Below, one piece after another: positions 52,584 through 59,685 of a stretch of 64,000 bases of DNA. Origin of the DNA: Streptomyces sp. LaPpAH-108 (GTDB lineage Bacteria; Actinomycetota; Actinomycetes; Streptomycetales; Streptomycetaceae); contig NZ_KB891987.1 in assembly GCF_000373625.1 (NCBI RefSeq), positions 673,081 through 737,080 on the forward strand, given 5' to 3'. A program made the position numbers and the translations under genes. Numbering within the stretch: the first letter of the stretch is position 1; the number at the start of each line of letters is the position of its first letter. The notes below the pieces were generated by a model. It was not told the origin of the DNA. It saw nothing but the letters and a program-made list of their open reading frames with translations, and searched no databases.

Positions 52584-53842
52584 GCGGCGGCGCGGGCAGA
52601 ACGGCGGGGGAGCGGGGCGGTACGACGATGAGCGCGCGCGTGGACGGGGACGCTCCGGCCGGGGGCGACGGCACGGGAGAGGCCGAGACGGTCGCCCCCG
52701 AGGCACCCCAGGTGTCGGCGCGCCCCGCGAAGGCCACCCCCCGGCGCGGCACCGCCGACCCCGTGAAGTCCCTGCTGCACCAGCACCGGGACCTGTGCGA
52801 GCGGGCCGTCGACGCACTGGAGATCGCGGCCGGTCTTGAGGCGCACGGCGTCACCGACCGCACCGCCGCCCGCTTCCGGCACCGGGACGTCTTCTCGCTC
52901 GCCGAGGAGCTGTACGCCCGCGTCCCCCGCGAGGACGAACCGCGGCCCCCGGCGGATCCCGGCCCCGGCCCCCGGATCCGTACCGACTGGGTCCTGCTCA
53001 CCCTGCTGCCCGGCGCGCTCGCCGCCCCGGCCGCCGCCGGACTGCTCCTCGCCCACGGCCAGGCCCGGCTCCTGATCGGACTCGGCGCCCTGCTCCTCGT
53101 CGGCGGTGCCGTCGCCGCGGCCCTGCGCCGGGGCCCGCTCGCCACCCGGCCCGGCACGGCCGTACGGCAGCCCTCGCTCGGCACCCGCGCGGCGGTCCTG
53201 TGCCTCCTCGCCCACGCCCTCCTCGGCGACGGCTTCCTGGGCGCCGTGATCAGCGGCGGCCCCGACGACGCGCCGACCCTCGCGCCGGACGGCGCCTGGC
53301 CGGTGGCCCTCGCGCCCGTGCTGGCCCTGCTGCTGTCCTGCGCCCCGGCCGCCTGGTGCGCCCACCTCCTCGCCGCCACCGCCCACCGCAGGCTCGCGGG
53401 CAGCCGGGGCCTGGAGGACTTCACCGCAGCCGCCCGGCCCCTGCTCCTCGGCGCCCTCGCGCTGTACCTGGCCGCGCTCGCCGCGCTGCTGGCCGTCTGC
53501 GCCGCCGTACTGCGCGAACCCTCGGCCGCTCCGCAGGCCCTCACCCTCGGCGCGCTGCTGCTGCTCGCCCGGCTGCTCACCGCGTACCACCACCGGCACG
53601 CCCCGGCCGTGGTGCTCGGCGCCGCCGCGATCGCCGAACTGGCCGCTCCGGCCCTGGTGCTGACGGGGCGGCTGCCGGGGTGCGGTTTCGTCGCCGTACC
53701 CGTCCAGCGGCTCACGGACGCCTGGGGACCGGCCGCCGTACCCGTCCTCGTCTGCGGCGCCGCCGCCGTGGCCCTGCTGGTCCACGCGCTGCGCACCCTC
53801 ACCCGCGCCTCGGCCCACGCCCCCACCGGAGCGGCCGAGTGA
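52580..53842 (+). CDS. Polytopic membrane protein of the glycosyltransferase cluster
   Basis: 420 residues with ATG overlapping the glycosyltransferase stop. The first 125 residues are cytoplasmic (KSLLHQHRDLCERAVDALEIAAGLEAHGVTDRTAARFRHRDVF, AEELYARVP). About eight to nine membrane helices follow (WVLLTLLPGALAAPAAAGLLL onward to ALLVHALRTL). I do not recognise a known family. In Pel loci, PelE and PelG are membrane partners of PelF, so a role in glycan export or assembly is plausible from position alone. Confidence 0.7.
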   Translation: MSGGAGRTAGERGGTTMSARVDGDAPAGGDGTGEAETVAPEAPQVSARPAKATPRRGTADPVKSLLHQHRDLCERAVDALEIAAGLEAHGVTDRTAARFRHRDVFSLAEELYARVPREDEPRPPADPGPGPRIRTDWVLLTLLPGALAAPAAAGLLLAHGQARLLIGLGALLLVGGAVAAALRRGPLATRPGTAVRQPSLGTRAAVLCLLAHALLGDGFLGAVISGGPDDAPTLAPDGAWPVALAPVLALLLSCAPAAWCAHLLAATAHRRLAGSRGLEDFTAAARPLLLGALALYLAALAALLAVCAAVLREPSAAPQALTLGALLLLARLLTAYHHRHAPAVVLGAAAIAELAAPALVLTGRLPGCGFVAVPVQRLTDAWGPAAVPVLVCGAAAVALLVHALRTLTRASAHAPTGAAE

Positions 53843-53970
53843 TCCCCCCACCGCCGTCCCCGACCGGCCCCGCCGCAGCCCGAACGCGGCGCGGCGGCAT
53901 CCGGCGGGCGGTGACCGGCCCCGCGCCGGGGCCAATCCCGCCCCTCAGACCCCGCGAAGGAGAACACCTG

Positions 53971-54054
53971 ATGACCACCTCCCGACACGGAACGCCCGGA
54001 GCGTCCGGGTCCTTGGGAGCTGCCACACCGCGCACCCCGGGAGCCGCCCGATGA
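53971..54054 (+). CDS. 27-aa open reading frame coupled to the epimerase
   Basis: ATG 53971 is preceded by GAAGGAGAACACCTG, an excellent ribosome site, and the frame ends in TGA at 54052-54054, overlapping the epimerase ATG. The peptide (MTTSRHGTPGASGSLGAATP then RTPGAAR) has no recognisable function. It may serve to couple translation. Conservation would have to be tested before calling it a protein. Confidence 0.45.
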   Translation: MTTSRHGTPGASGSLGAATPRTPGAAR

Positions 54055-55010
54055 GGGTCCTGCTGATCGGAGCCAACGGATACATCGGCCGCTTCGTCGC
54101 CGACCGGCTGCTCGCCGACCCGGCCGTCCAGCTCACCGCGCTGGGCCGGGGTGACGACGCCGACGTGCGCTTCGACCTCGCCACCGGCAGCCCCGGGGCA
54201 CTCACCCGGTTCCTGGACGCGGTCCACCCCGGAGTCGTCGTCAACTGCGCCGGTGCCACCAGGGGCGGCGCCCGCGAGCTGACCCGGCACAACACGGTCG
54301 CCGTGGCCACCGTGTGCGAGGCGCTGCGGCGCAGCGGCTGCGGGGCCCGGCTGGTGCAGATCGGCTGCGGCTCCGAGTACGGTCCCAGCCAGCCCGGCTC
54401 CTCCACGGCCGAGGACGCCGTACCCCGCCCCGGCGGGCCGTACGGCGTCAGCAAGCTCGCCGCGACCGAACTGGTCCTCGGCTCGGGGCTCGACGCCGTC
54501 GTCCTGCGGGTGTTCTCGCCCGCCGGACCCGGCACCCCGGCGGGCTCCCCGCTGGGCCGGCTCGCCGAGGCCATGCGCCGCGCCATGCAGTCCGGCGACG
54601 GCGAGCTGAAGCTCGGCGGCCTGGGCGTCCAGCGCGACTTCGTGGACGTCCGCGACGTCGCGCGCGCCGTGCACGCCGCCTCGCTCTCCGCCGCGCAGGG
54701 TGTCATCAACATCGGCTCGGGCCGCGCGGTCCGGCTGCGCGACGCCGCCGCCGTCCTCGCCCGGGTCGCCGGATACGGCGGCTCCCTGCACGAACTCGAC
54801 GCCCCGCCAGGGCCGTTGCGCGGTCCCCTCGGGCATCCGCGCGGCGACGTCGACCACGCGGCGCCGGTCGCCTTCCCCTACCCGGACGGCTGCGGCAGCT
54901 GGCAGCAGGCGGACGTGCGGACGGCGCGCGACCGGCTCGGGTGGCGGCCCCGGATCAACCTGGAGGAGTCGCTGGCCGACATCTGGATGGAGGCGGCGTG
55001 CCGGATCTGA
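54051..55010 (+). CDS. NAD-dependent nucleotide-sugar epimerase/dehydratase
   Basis: 319 residues of the extended SDR fold. The cofactor loop is LLIGANGYIGRFVADRL. The catalytic Tyr131 and Lys135 lie in GPYGVSKLAATE. The Ser position is in IGCGSEYGPS. GLGVQRDFVDVRDVARAVHAA is the usual downstream segment. It probably makes or interconverts a UDP-sugar such as UDP-GalNAc for the neighbouring PelF-like enzyme, but the substrate is not fixed by sequence. It overlaps the small frame before it and the spherulin-4 gene after it. Confidence 0.85.
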   Translation: MRVLLIGANGYIGRFVADRLLADPAVQLTALGRGDDADVRFDLATGSPGALTRFLDAVHPGVVVNCAGATRGGARELTRHNTVAVATVCEALRRSGCGARLVQIGCGSEYGPSQPGSSTAEDAVPRPGGPYGVSKLAATELVLGSGLDAVVLRVFSPAGPGTPAGSPLGRLAEAMRRAMQSGDGELKLGGLGVQRDFVDVRDVARAVHAASLSAAQGVINIGSGRAVRLRDAAAVLARVAGYGGSLHELDAPPGPLRGPLGHPRGDVDHAAPVAFPYPDGCGSWQQADVRTARDRLGWRPRINLEESLADIWMEAACRI

Positions 55011-55804
55011 GGGGTGGCGGCGGGCCGTATCTGGCGGGTGGCGGCCCTGACCTGGCGGGCGGTGGTGGGCCGGACCTGAGGAAGGCCGCGGGCACCGAGG
55101 TGCGCACGGGCCTCGGGATCTACGACTTCGCCCACCCCCTGGTCGCCCCGTCCCAATGGGCGGAACTCACCCGCCCGGGCACACCTCTGGACTGGGTCGT
55201 GCTCAACGTGGCGGCGGGGCCGGGGGTCCGCCCCGACTCGCAGTGCCTGGAGGCGTCGGGGCGGCTGCGCAACGGCGGGGTCCGCGTCCTCGGCCATCTC
55301 GACCTGGCCCACGGGACGCGCTCCCGCGCCGACCTGCTCGGCGACGCCCGGCGCCACCTGGACTGGTACCAGGTGGACGGCTTCCTCCTGGAGCGCTGCC
55401 CGGCCGACCGTGCCGCGCTCCCGGAGGTCCGCCGCCTGGTCACCACCCTTCGGGCGCTGCGCGAGGGCGCCCACCTCGTGCTCGGCCACGGCTGCCATCC
55501 GCACCCGGGGTACGCGGAGAACGCCGACCAGCTGCTGACGTTCCGGGGGTCCTGGGCCGAGTACCGCTGGTCACAGGTCGCGGAGTGGACGGCCGACTAC
55601 CCGGCCGACCGCTTCTGTCATGTCGTCCACGGGGTGCCGCGCGGCCATCTGGAGGAGGCGCTGCGCATCGCCCGCTGGCAGGGCGCGGGCACGGTCTACC
55701 TCACCGACCGCACCGACCGGGGCGGCCAGGAGAACCCCTGGGAGACCATGCCCGGCTACTGGGACGACATCGTCTCGCAGGTCGGAACGGGTGTCTCGGA
55801 ATGA
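54998..55804 (+). CDS. Spherulation-specific family 4 (spherulin-4/GH135-like) protein
   Basis: 268 residues. The TIM-barrel pattern starts TGLGIYDFAHPLVAPSQWAEL, then DWVVLNVAAGPGVRPDSQCL, GVRVLGHLDLAHGTRSRADLLGDARRHLDWYQVDGFLLERCP and ENADQLLTFRGSWAEY. The fungal homologue Sph3 is a GH135 enzyme that cleaves galactosaminogalactan. The acidic residues in YDFAHP and WYQVDGFLLE are candidate active-site positions. The N-terminus has a PDL/GGGGP repeat but no signal peptide. GTG 54998 with GGAGG upstream overlaps the epimerase end by 13 bases. Confidence 0.83.
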   Translation: MPDLRGGGGPYLAGGGPDLAGGGGPDLRKAAGTEVRTGLGIYDFAHPLVAPSQWAELTRPGTPLDWVVLNVAAGPGVRPDSQCLEASGRLRNGGVRVLGHLDLAHGTRSRADLLGDARRHLDWYQVDGFLLERCPADRAALPEVRRLVTTLRALREGAHLVLGHGCHPHPGYAENADQLLTFRGSWAEYRWSQVAEWTADYPADRFCHVVHGVPRGHLEEALRIARWQGAGTVYLTDRTDRGGQENPWETMPGYWDDIVSQVGTGVSE

Positions 55805-55867
55805 AGAAGCGCGTGGCAGTGTTACGGGAAGAACAACCGTAGTGAACGACCGACCAACGGAGTCCCC

Positions 55868-57046
55868 GTGTCGCTGCCACCCCTGGTCGAGCCCGCCGCA
55901 GAGCTCACCGTAGACGAGGTCCGCCGGTACTCCCGCCACCTGATCATCCCGGACGTCGGGATGGACGGGCAGAAGCGGCTGAAGAACGCCAAGGTGCTCT
56001 GCGTGGGTGCCGGCGGCCTGGGCTCGCCCGCGCTGATGTACCTGGCGGCGGCGGGTGTCGGCACGCTCGGCATCGTGGAGTTCGACGAGGTCGACGAGTC
56101 GAACCTCCAGCGCCAGATCATCCACAGCCAGTCCGACATCGGCCGCTCCAAGGCCGAGTCGGCGCGGGACACGGTCAAGGGCATCAACCCGTATGTGAAC
56201 GTGGTCCTGCACGAGGAGCGGCTCGAAGCCGAGAACGTGCTGGAGATCTTCGGCCAGTACGACCTGATCGTCGACGGCACGGACAACTTCGCCACGCGCT
56301 ATCTGGTCAACGACGCGTGCGTGCTGCTGAACAAGCCGTATGTGTGGGGCTCGATCTACCGCTTCGACGGCCAGGCGTCCGTCTTCTGGTCCGAGTACGG
56401 CCCCTGCTACCGCTGCCTCTACCCGGAGCCCCCGCCGCCCGGCATGGTCCCCTCCTGCGCCGAGGGCGGCGTGCTCGGCGTGCTGTGCGCGTCGATCGGC
56501 TCGATCCAGGTCAACGAGGCGATCAAGCTCCTCGCGGGCATCGGCGACCCGCTGGTCGGCCGCCTCATGATCTACGACGCCCTGGAGATGCAGTACCGCC
56601 AGGTCAAGGTCCGCAAGGATCCCAACTGTGCGGTGTGCGGCGAGAATCCGACCGTCACGGAGCTCATCGACTACGAGGCGTTCTGCGGCGTCGTCTCCGA
56701 GGAGGCCCAGGAGGCCGCCACCGGCTCCACGATCACTCCCAAGCAGCTCAAGGAGTGGATCGACGACGGCGAGAACATCGAGATCATCGACGTCCGCGAG
56801 CCCAACGAGTACGAGATCGTCTCCATCCCCGGCGCCAAGCTCATCCCCAAGAACGAGTTCCTCATGGGCTCCGCCCTCGAATCCCTCCCGCACGACAAGC
56901 GCATCGTCCTCCACTGCAAGACGGGCGTCCGCAGCGCGGAGGTCCTGGCGGTCCTGAAGTCGGCGGGCTTCGCCGACGCGGTCCACGTGGGCGGCGGCGT
57001 GATCGGCTGGGTGAACCAGATCGAGCCGGAGAAGCCGGTGTACTGA
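55868..57046 (+). CDS. moeZ: MoeZ: ThiF-type adenylyltransferase with rhodanese domain
   Basis: 392 residues. The ThiF domain has GAGGLGSPALMYLAAAGVG for ATP, ESNLQRQIIHSQSDIGRSKAES, DGTDNFATRYLVND and the zinc cysteines in YRCLYPE and NCAVCGE. A rhodanese domain follows with the persulfide Cys350 in LHCKTGVRS. It activates ubiquitin-like sulfur carriers (ThiS, MoaD, CysO) by adenylation and thiocarboxylation. GTG start with CGGAGT seven bases upstream. Orthologue of mycobacterial Rv3206c. Confidence 0.95.
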   Translation: MSLPPLVEPAAELTVDEVRRYSRHLIIPDVGMDGQKRLKNAKVLCVGAGGLGSPALMYLAAAGVGTLGIVEFDEVDESNLQRQIIHSQSDIGRSKAESARDTVKGINPYVNVVLHEERLEAENVLEIFGQYDLIVDGTDNFATRYLVNDACVLLNKPYVWGSIYRFDGQASVFWSEYGPCYRCLYPEPPPPGMVPSCAEGGVLGVLCASIGSIQVNEAIKLLAGIGDPLVGRLMIYDALEMQYRQVKVRKDPNCAVCGENPTVTELIDYEAFCGVVSEEAQEAATGSTITPKQLKEWIDDGENIEIIDVREPNEYEIVSIPGAKLIPKNEFLMGSALESLPHDKRIVLHCKTGVRSAEVLAVLKSAGFADAVHVGGGVIGWVNQIEPEKPVY

Positions 57047-57063
57047 GTCCTCACGCTCGGGGG

Positions 57064-57106
57064 GAGGCCCACGGCGCCACCGCATCGTGCGGGCGCGGTG
57101 GGCCTC
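57064..57106 (+). terminator. Hairpin after moeZ
   Basis: GAGGCCCAC (57064-57072) pairs with GTGGGCCTC (57098-57106) over nine bases, with GCGCC/GGGCGC pairing inside. Followed by TTCG. Confidence 0.65.
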
Positions 57107-57247
57107 TTCGTCGTCCCCGCGGTGCGGCCGGATGCGGCTTCGAGGGGCGGGACGGTGAGAGAGGCGCCCCTCCGAGTTGTTTCCTGCAGCCGCTTACCCG
57201 CACGGCGCCCTGGGCAGCATGGGGGCAGTCGGGGGAGAGGGGCGAGG

Positions 57248-57686
57248 GTGGGGGAGCAGGTGACGTCGGTCGCGCTCTCGGCTGCTGCACGAGTCCTTGA
57301 TCAGTTCGGATCTCCAGAGCGGCAGACGCGTGCTGTTCGAGCTCTACGGGCGGGCAGGACGCGTGGAGGACCTGAGCGAGGAGGAGTACGCGAGTGCCAA
57401 CCGGGCGCTCTCGTCCTTCGACGTCGCGGGGCTTTACTGCCACAAGAGGTACGTGCGGGAGAAGGACGTCCTCGAACTCTGGGCGCCCTCGCTGGTCAAG
57501 ATGAAGTACGCCGGGGCGCTGTTCCTCCAGCACCGGGACTCGCTCTGGCGGGGCATCCCCACCTGGCCGCACTACCGGCGCCTGGCCGACCACGCGGAGG
57601 CGTATCTCCGTTCGCGCGGGGTGGACATCGACCGGTTCGCCGCTCCCTCGGCCGGGCTTCCGCAGAGCCGTACGAGGTCGTCGTGA
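57248..57686 (+). pseudogene. DUF4760-like gene, probably frameshifted near its 5' end
   Basis: The open frame from 57297 (TTG) codes 129 residues with a DUF4760-like pattern (LISSDLQSGRRVLFELYGRAGRVEDLSEEEYASANRALSSFDVAGLYC, then YVREKDVLELWAPSLVKMKYAGALFLQHRD). It lacks a proper start and ribosome site. A different frame begins at GTG 57248, directly after GAGAGGGGCGAGG, and codes VGEQVTSVALSAAA before joining. One extra base near 57285-57300 would explain the break. The gene may instead start late and be intact. Function unknown. Confidence 0.45.
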
Positions 57687-57696
57687 GGCGACGGAC

Positions 57697-59244
57697 TTAC
57701 GAGCAGACCGTGTTCGCCTTCGGGACCTTGCCGTTCAGCAGGTAGCTGTTCACCGCGCTCTGGACGCAGCGGTTCTTGCTGTCGTACGCGCCATGTCCCT
57801 GGCCTTTGTAGGTGAGTTCGACGCCGACTCCCTCGCCGAGGGCGTCGGTCATCGCTCGGGCGCCCTCGTAGGGGGTGGCGGGGTCGCCGGTGTTGCCGAT
57901 GACCAGGATGGGGGCGGAGCCGGGGGCGTGGACGTCGGGGTGGTCGGCGGCGCCGGGGACGGGCCAGTCGGTGCAGCCGACCATGCCCCAGGCAAGGTAG
58001 TCGCCGAAGACGGGGGAGGCGGCGCGGAAGTCGGAGAGCTTGGAGCGGACGTAGGCGGCGTCGTAACGGGGCTTCTCGTCCGCGCAGTTGATGGCGATGT
58101 TGGCGGCGGTGATGTTGCTGTACTCGCCGTTCTCGCCGCGGCCGTTCATGGAGTCGGACAGCAGCATCAGGATTCTGCCGTCGCCCTCGTACGCCTGCTC
58201 CAGGCCCTCGGTGAGGTATTCCCAGAAGTCCTTGGAGTACAGGGACTGGGCGATGCCGTTGGTCGCGGCGGTCTGGGTCAGCTTGCGCGTGCCGAGGCCC
58301 GGAATGGGCTTCTTCTCAAGGGACTTGAGGAGAGCGGCGATGCGGTTCTTCACATCCTGGGCGGTGTCGCCGACGGGACAGTCCTCGATCTGCGACGTGC
58401 AGTCCTCCGCGAAGTTGTCCAGGGCCAGTTGGAAGCCGCGGGCCTGGCCGAGCGCGCCCTCCTCCGGTGTCTGTGTCGGGTCCACGACCGCGTCGAAGAC
58501 GGCCCGGCCGACCCGCTTCGGGAACAAGTGGGCGTACACACCGCCGAGTTCGGTGCCGTAGGAGATGCCGAAGTAGTGCAGCTTGTCGTCCCCGAGGACC
58601 TGGCGCATCAGGTCCATGTCGCGGGCCGCGTCGGTGGTGCGTACGTGCGGCAGGATCTTCTTCGAGTTCCGCTCGCAGGCGTCGTTGAACTTCTGCGTGC
58701 GGGAGAGCAGTTGCTTCTGCTCGGTCGTCGAGTCCGGCGTCGCGTCCTGCTGGAAGTACGCGTCGAGCTGCGCGTTGCTCTCGCACGTCACCGGGTCGCT
58801 GCGGCCGACCCCGCGCGGGTCGAAGCTCACCAGGTCGTAGCGGGTGCGCAGGGCCGCGTAGTCCTCCCCGAACGCGGGCAGCGTGGTGACGCCGCTGCCG
58901 CCGGGGCCACCGAAGTTGAACACCAGGGAGCCGATGCGCTCGCTCGCGGGCCCACTGGCCTTCGCGCGGATCAGGGCGATGCCGATCGTGTCGCCCTTGG
59001 GCTTGCCCCAGTCCAGCGGCGCGCGCATGGTCGCGCACTGCCACTCGGCGCCGCCGGGCAGCGGGGAGGGCGCCGGGCCGCCGCCCTCGGCCTCGGACGG
59101 CGCCGGGCAGTCCTTCCAGGCCAGCTTCTGCGCCGTCAGATCCCCGGTCGTCCGCGCACCGCCGCCGCACCCGGCCAGCAGGGCGCCCACGAGCACGACG
59201 CCGGTGGTCAGAGCAGCGGCGCGCGGCCGGGAGGGGATCGCCAT
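57697..59244 (-). CDS. Secreted alpha/beta-hydrolase peptidase (TAP-like, SlpD/SlpE type)
   Basis: 515 residues. The leader is MAIPSRPRAAALTTGVVLVG with lipobox ALLAGC. The hydrolase body shows FNFGGPGGSGV, the nucleophile in HYFGISYGTELGGVYAHLFP, and a late acid and base in LVIGNTGDPATPYEGA and YKGQGHGAYDSKNRC. The C-terminal TAP domain ends KVPKANTVCS. Family members remove tripeptides from secreted proteins. ATG 59244 with GGGGAC just ahead is preferred to 59616, whose extension crosses the repeat array. Confidence 0.88.
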   Translation of the reverse strand: MAIPSRPRAAALTTGVVLVGALLAGCGGGARTTGDLTAQKLAWKDCPAPSEAEGGGPAPSPLPGGAEWQCATMRAPLDWGKPKGDTIGIALIRAKASGPASERIGSLVFNFGGPGGSGVTTLPAFGEDYAALRTRYDLVSFDPRGVGRSDPVTCESNAQLDAYFQQDATPDSTTEQKQLLSRTQKFNDACERNSKKILPHVRTTDAARDMDLMRQVLGDDKLHYFGISYGTELGGVYAHLFPKRVGRAVFDAVVDPTQTPEEGALGQARGFQLALDNFAEDCTSQIEDCPVGDTAQDVKNRIAALLKSLEKKPIPGLGTRKLTQTAATNGIAQSLYSKDFWEYLTEGLEQAYEGDGRILMLLSDSMNGRGENGEYSNITAANIAINCADEKPRYDAAYVRSKLSDFRAASPVFGDYLAWGMVGCTDWPVPGAADHPDVHAPGSAPILVIGNTGDPATPYEGARAMTDALGEGVGVELTYKGQGHGAYDSKNRCVQSAVNSYLLNGKVPKANTVCS

Positions 59245-59319
59245 GTCCCCATCCTCACGGCGCGCACGCCACCGCGCGCGGGGCACGGGCCGTACGAGGT
59301 ACGCCCCAGCACCGGGCGC

Positions 59320-59645
59320 GTGCCGAACCTTGCGTCGGGCTCGCGTCGAACCCGCGCTGAACTCACGCCGGGCTCGTGCCGAACCTCGCGCCTGGCCCGC
59401 ACCGAACCCACGCCGGACGCGCGTCGAACCTCGCGCCGGGCTCGTGCCGAACCTCTTGCCGCGCCCACGTCGGGCGCCCGCCGGACCTCGTGCCGAATCC
59501 ACGCTGGGGCCTGGACCGAACCCACGCCGAGGCCCGCACCGAACCTCGGGCCGAACCCGCGCCGGGGCCGCACCGAACCCACGTCGGGCGCGCGCCGGAC
59601 CTCGGGTCGAGTCCACGCCGAAGCCCGCACCGAACCGCAGGCCGC
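59320..59645. repeat. Degenerate tandem repeats built from 11-12 base units with CGAACC cores
   Basis: The region reads as alternating half-units like GCACCGAACCCACGCCGG and GCGCCGGGCTC. I count eleven exact CGAACC cores and several variants (CGGACC, CGAATCC). Period is near 22-24 bases with half-period 11-12. Long frames open on both strands through it are consequences of the repeats. It lies in the 440-base gap between two minus-strand genes, upstream of the peptidase start. Confidence 0.75.
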
Positions 59646-59685
59646 CCCCGGCCCCAGCCCGCTACGCGCCCCCGCGCCGCCCCCC

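Noticed and set aside
59245..59616. N-terminal extension of the peptidase across the repeat array
   Set aside because: It would place the clear lipoprotein signal in the middle of the protein. ATG 59244 has a ribosome site.
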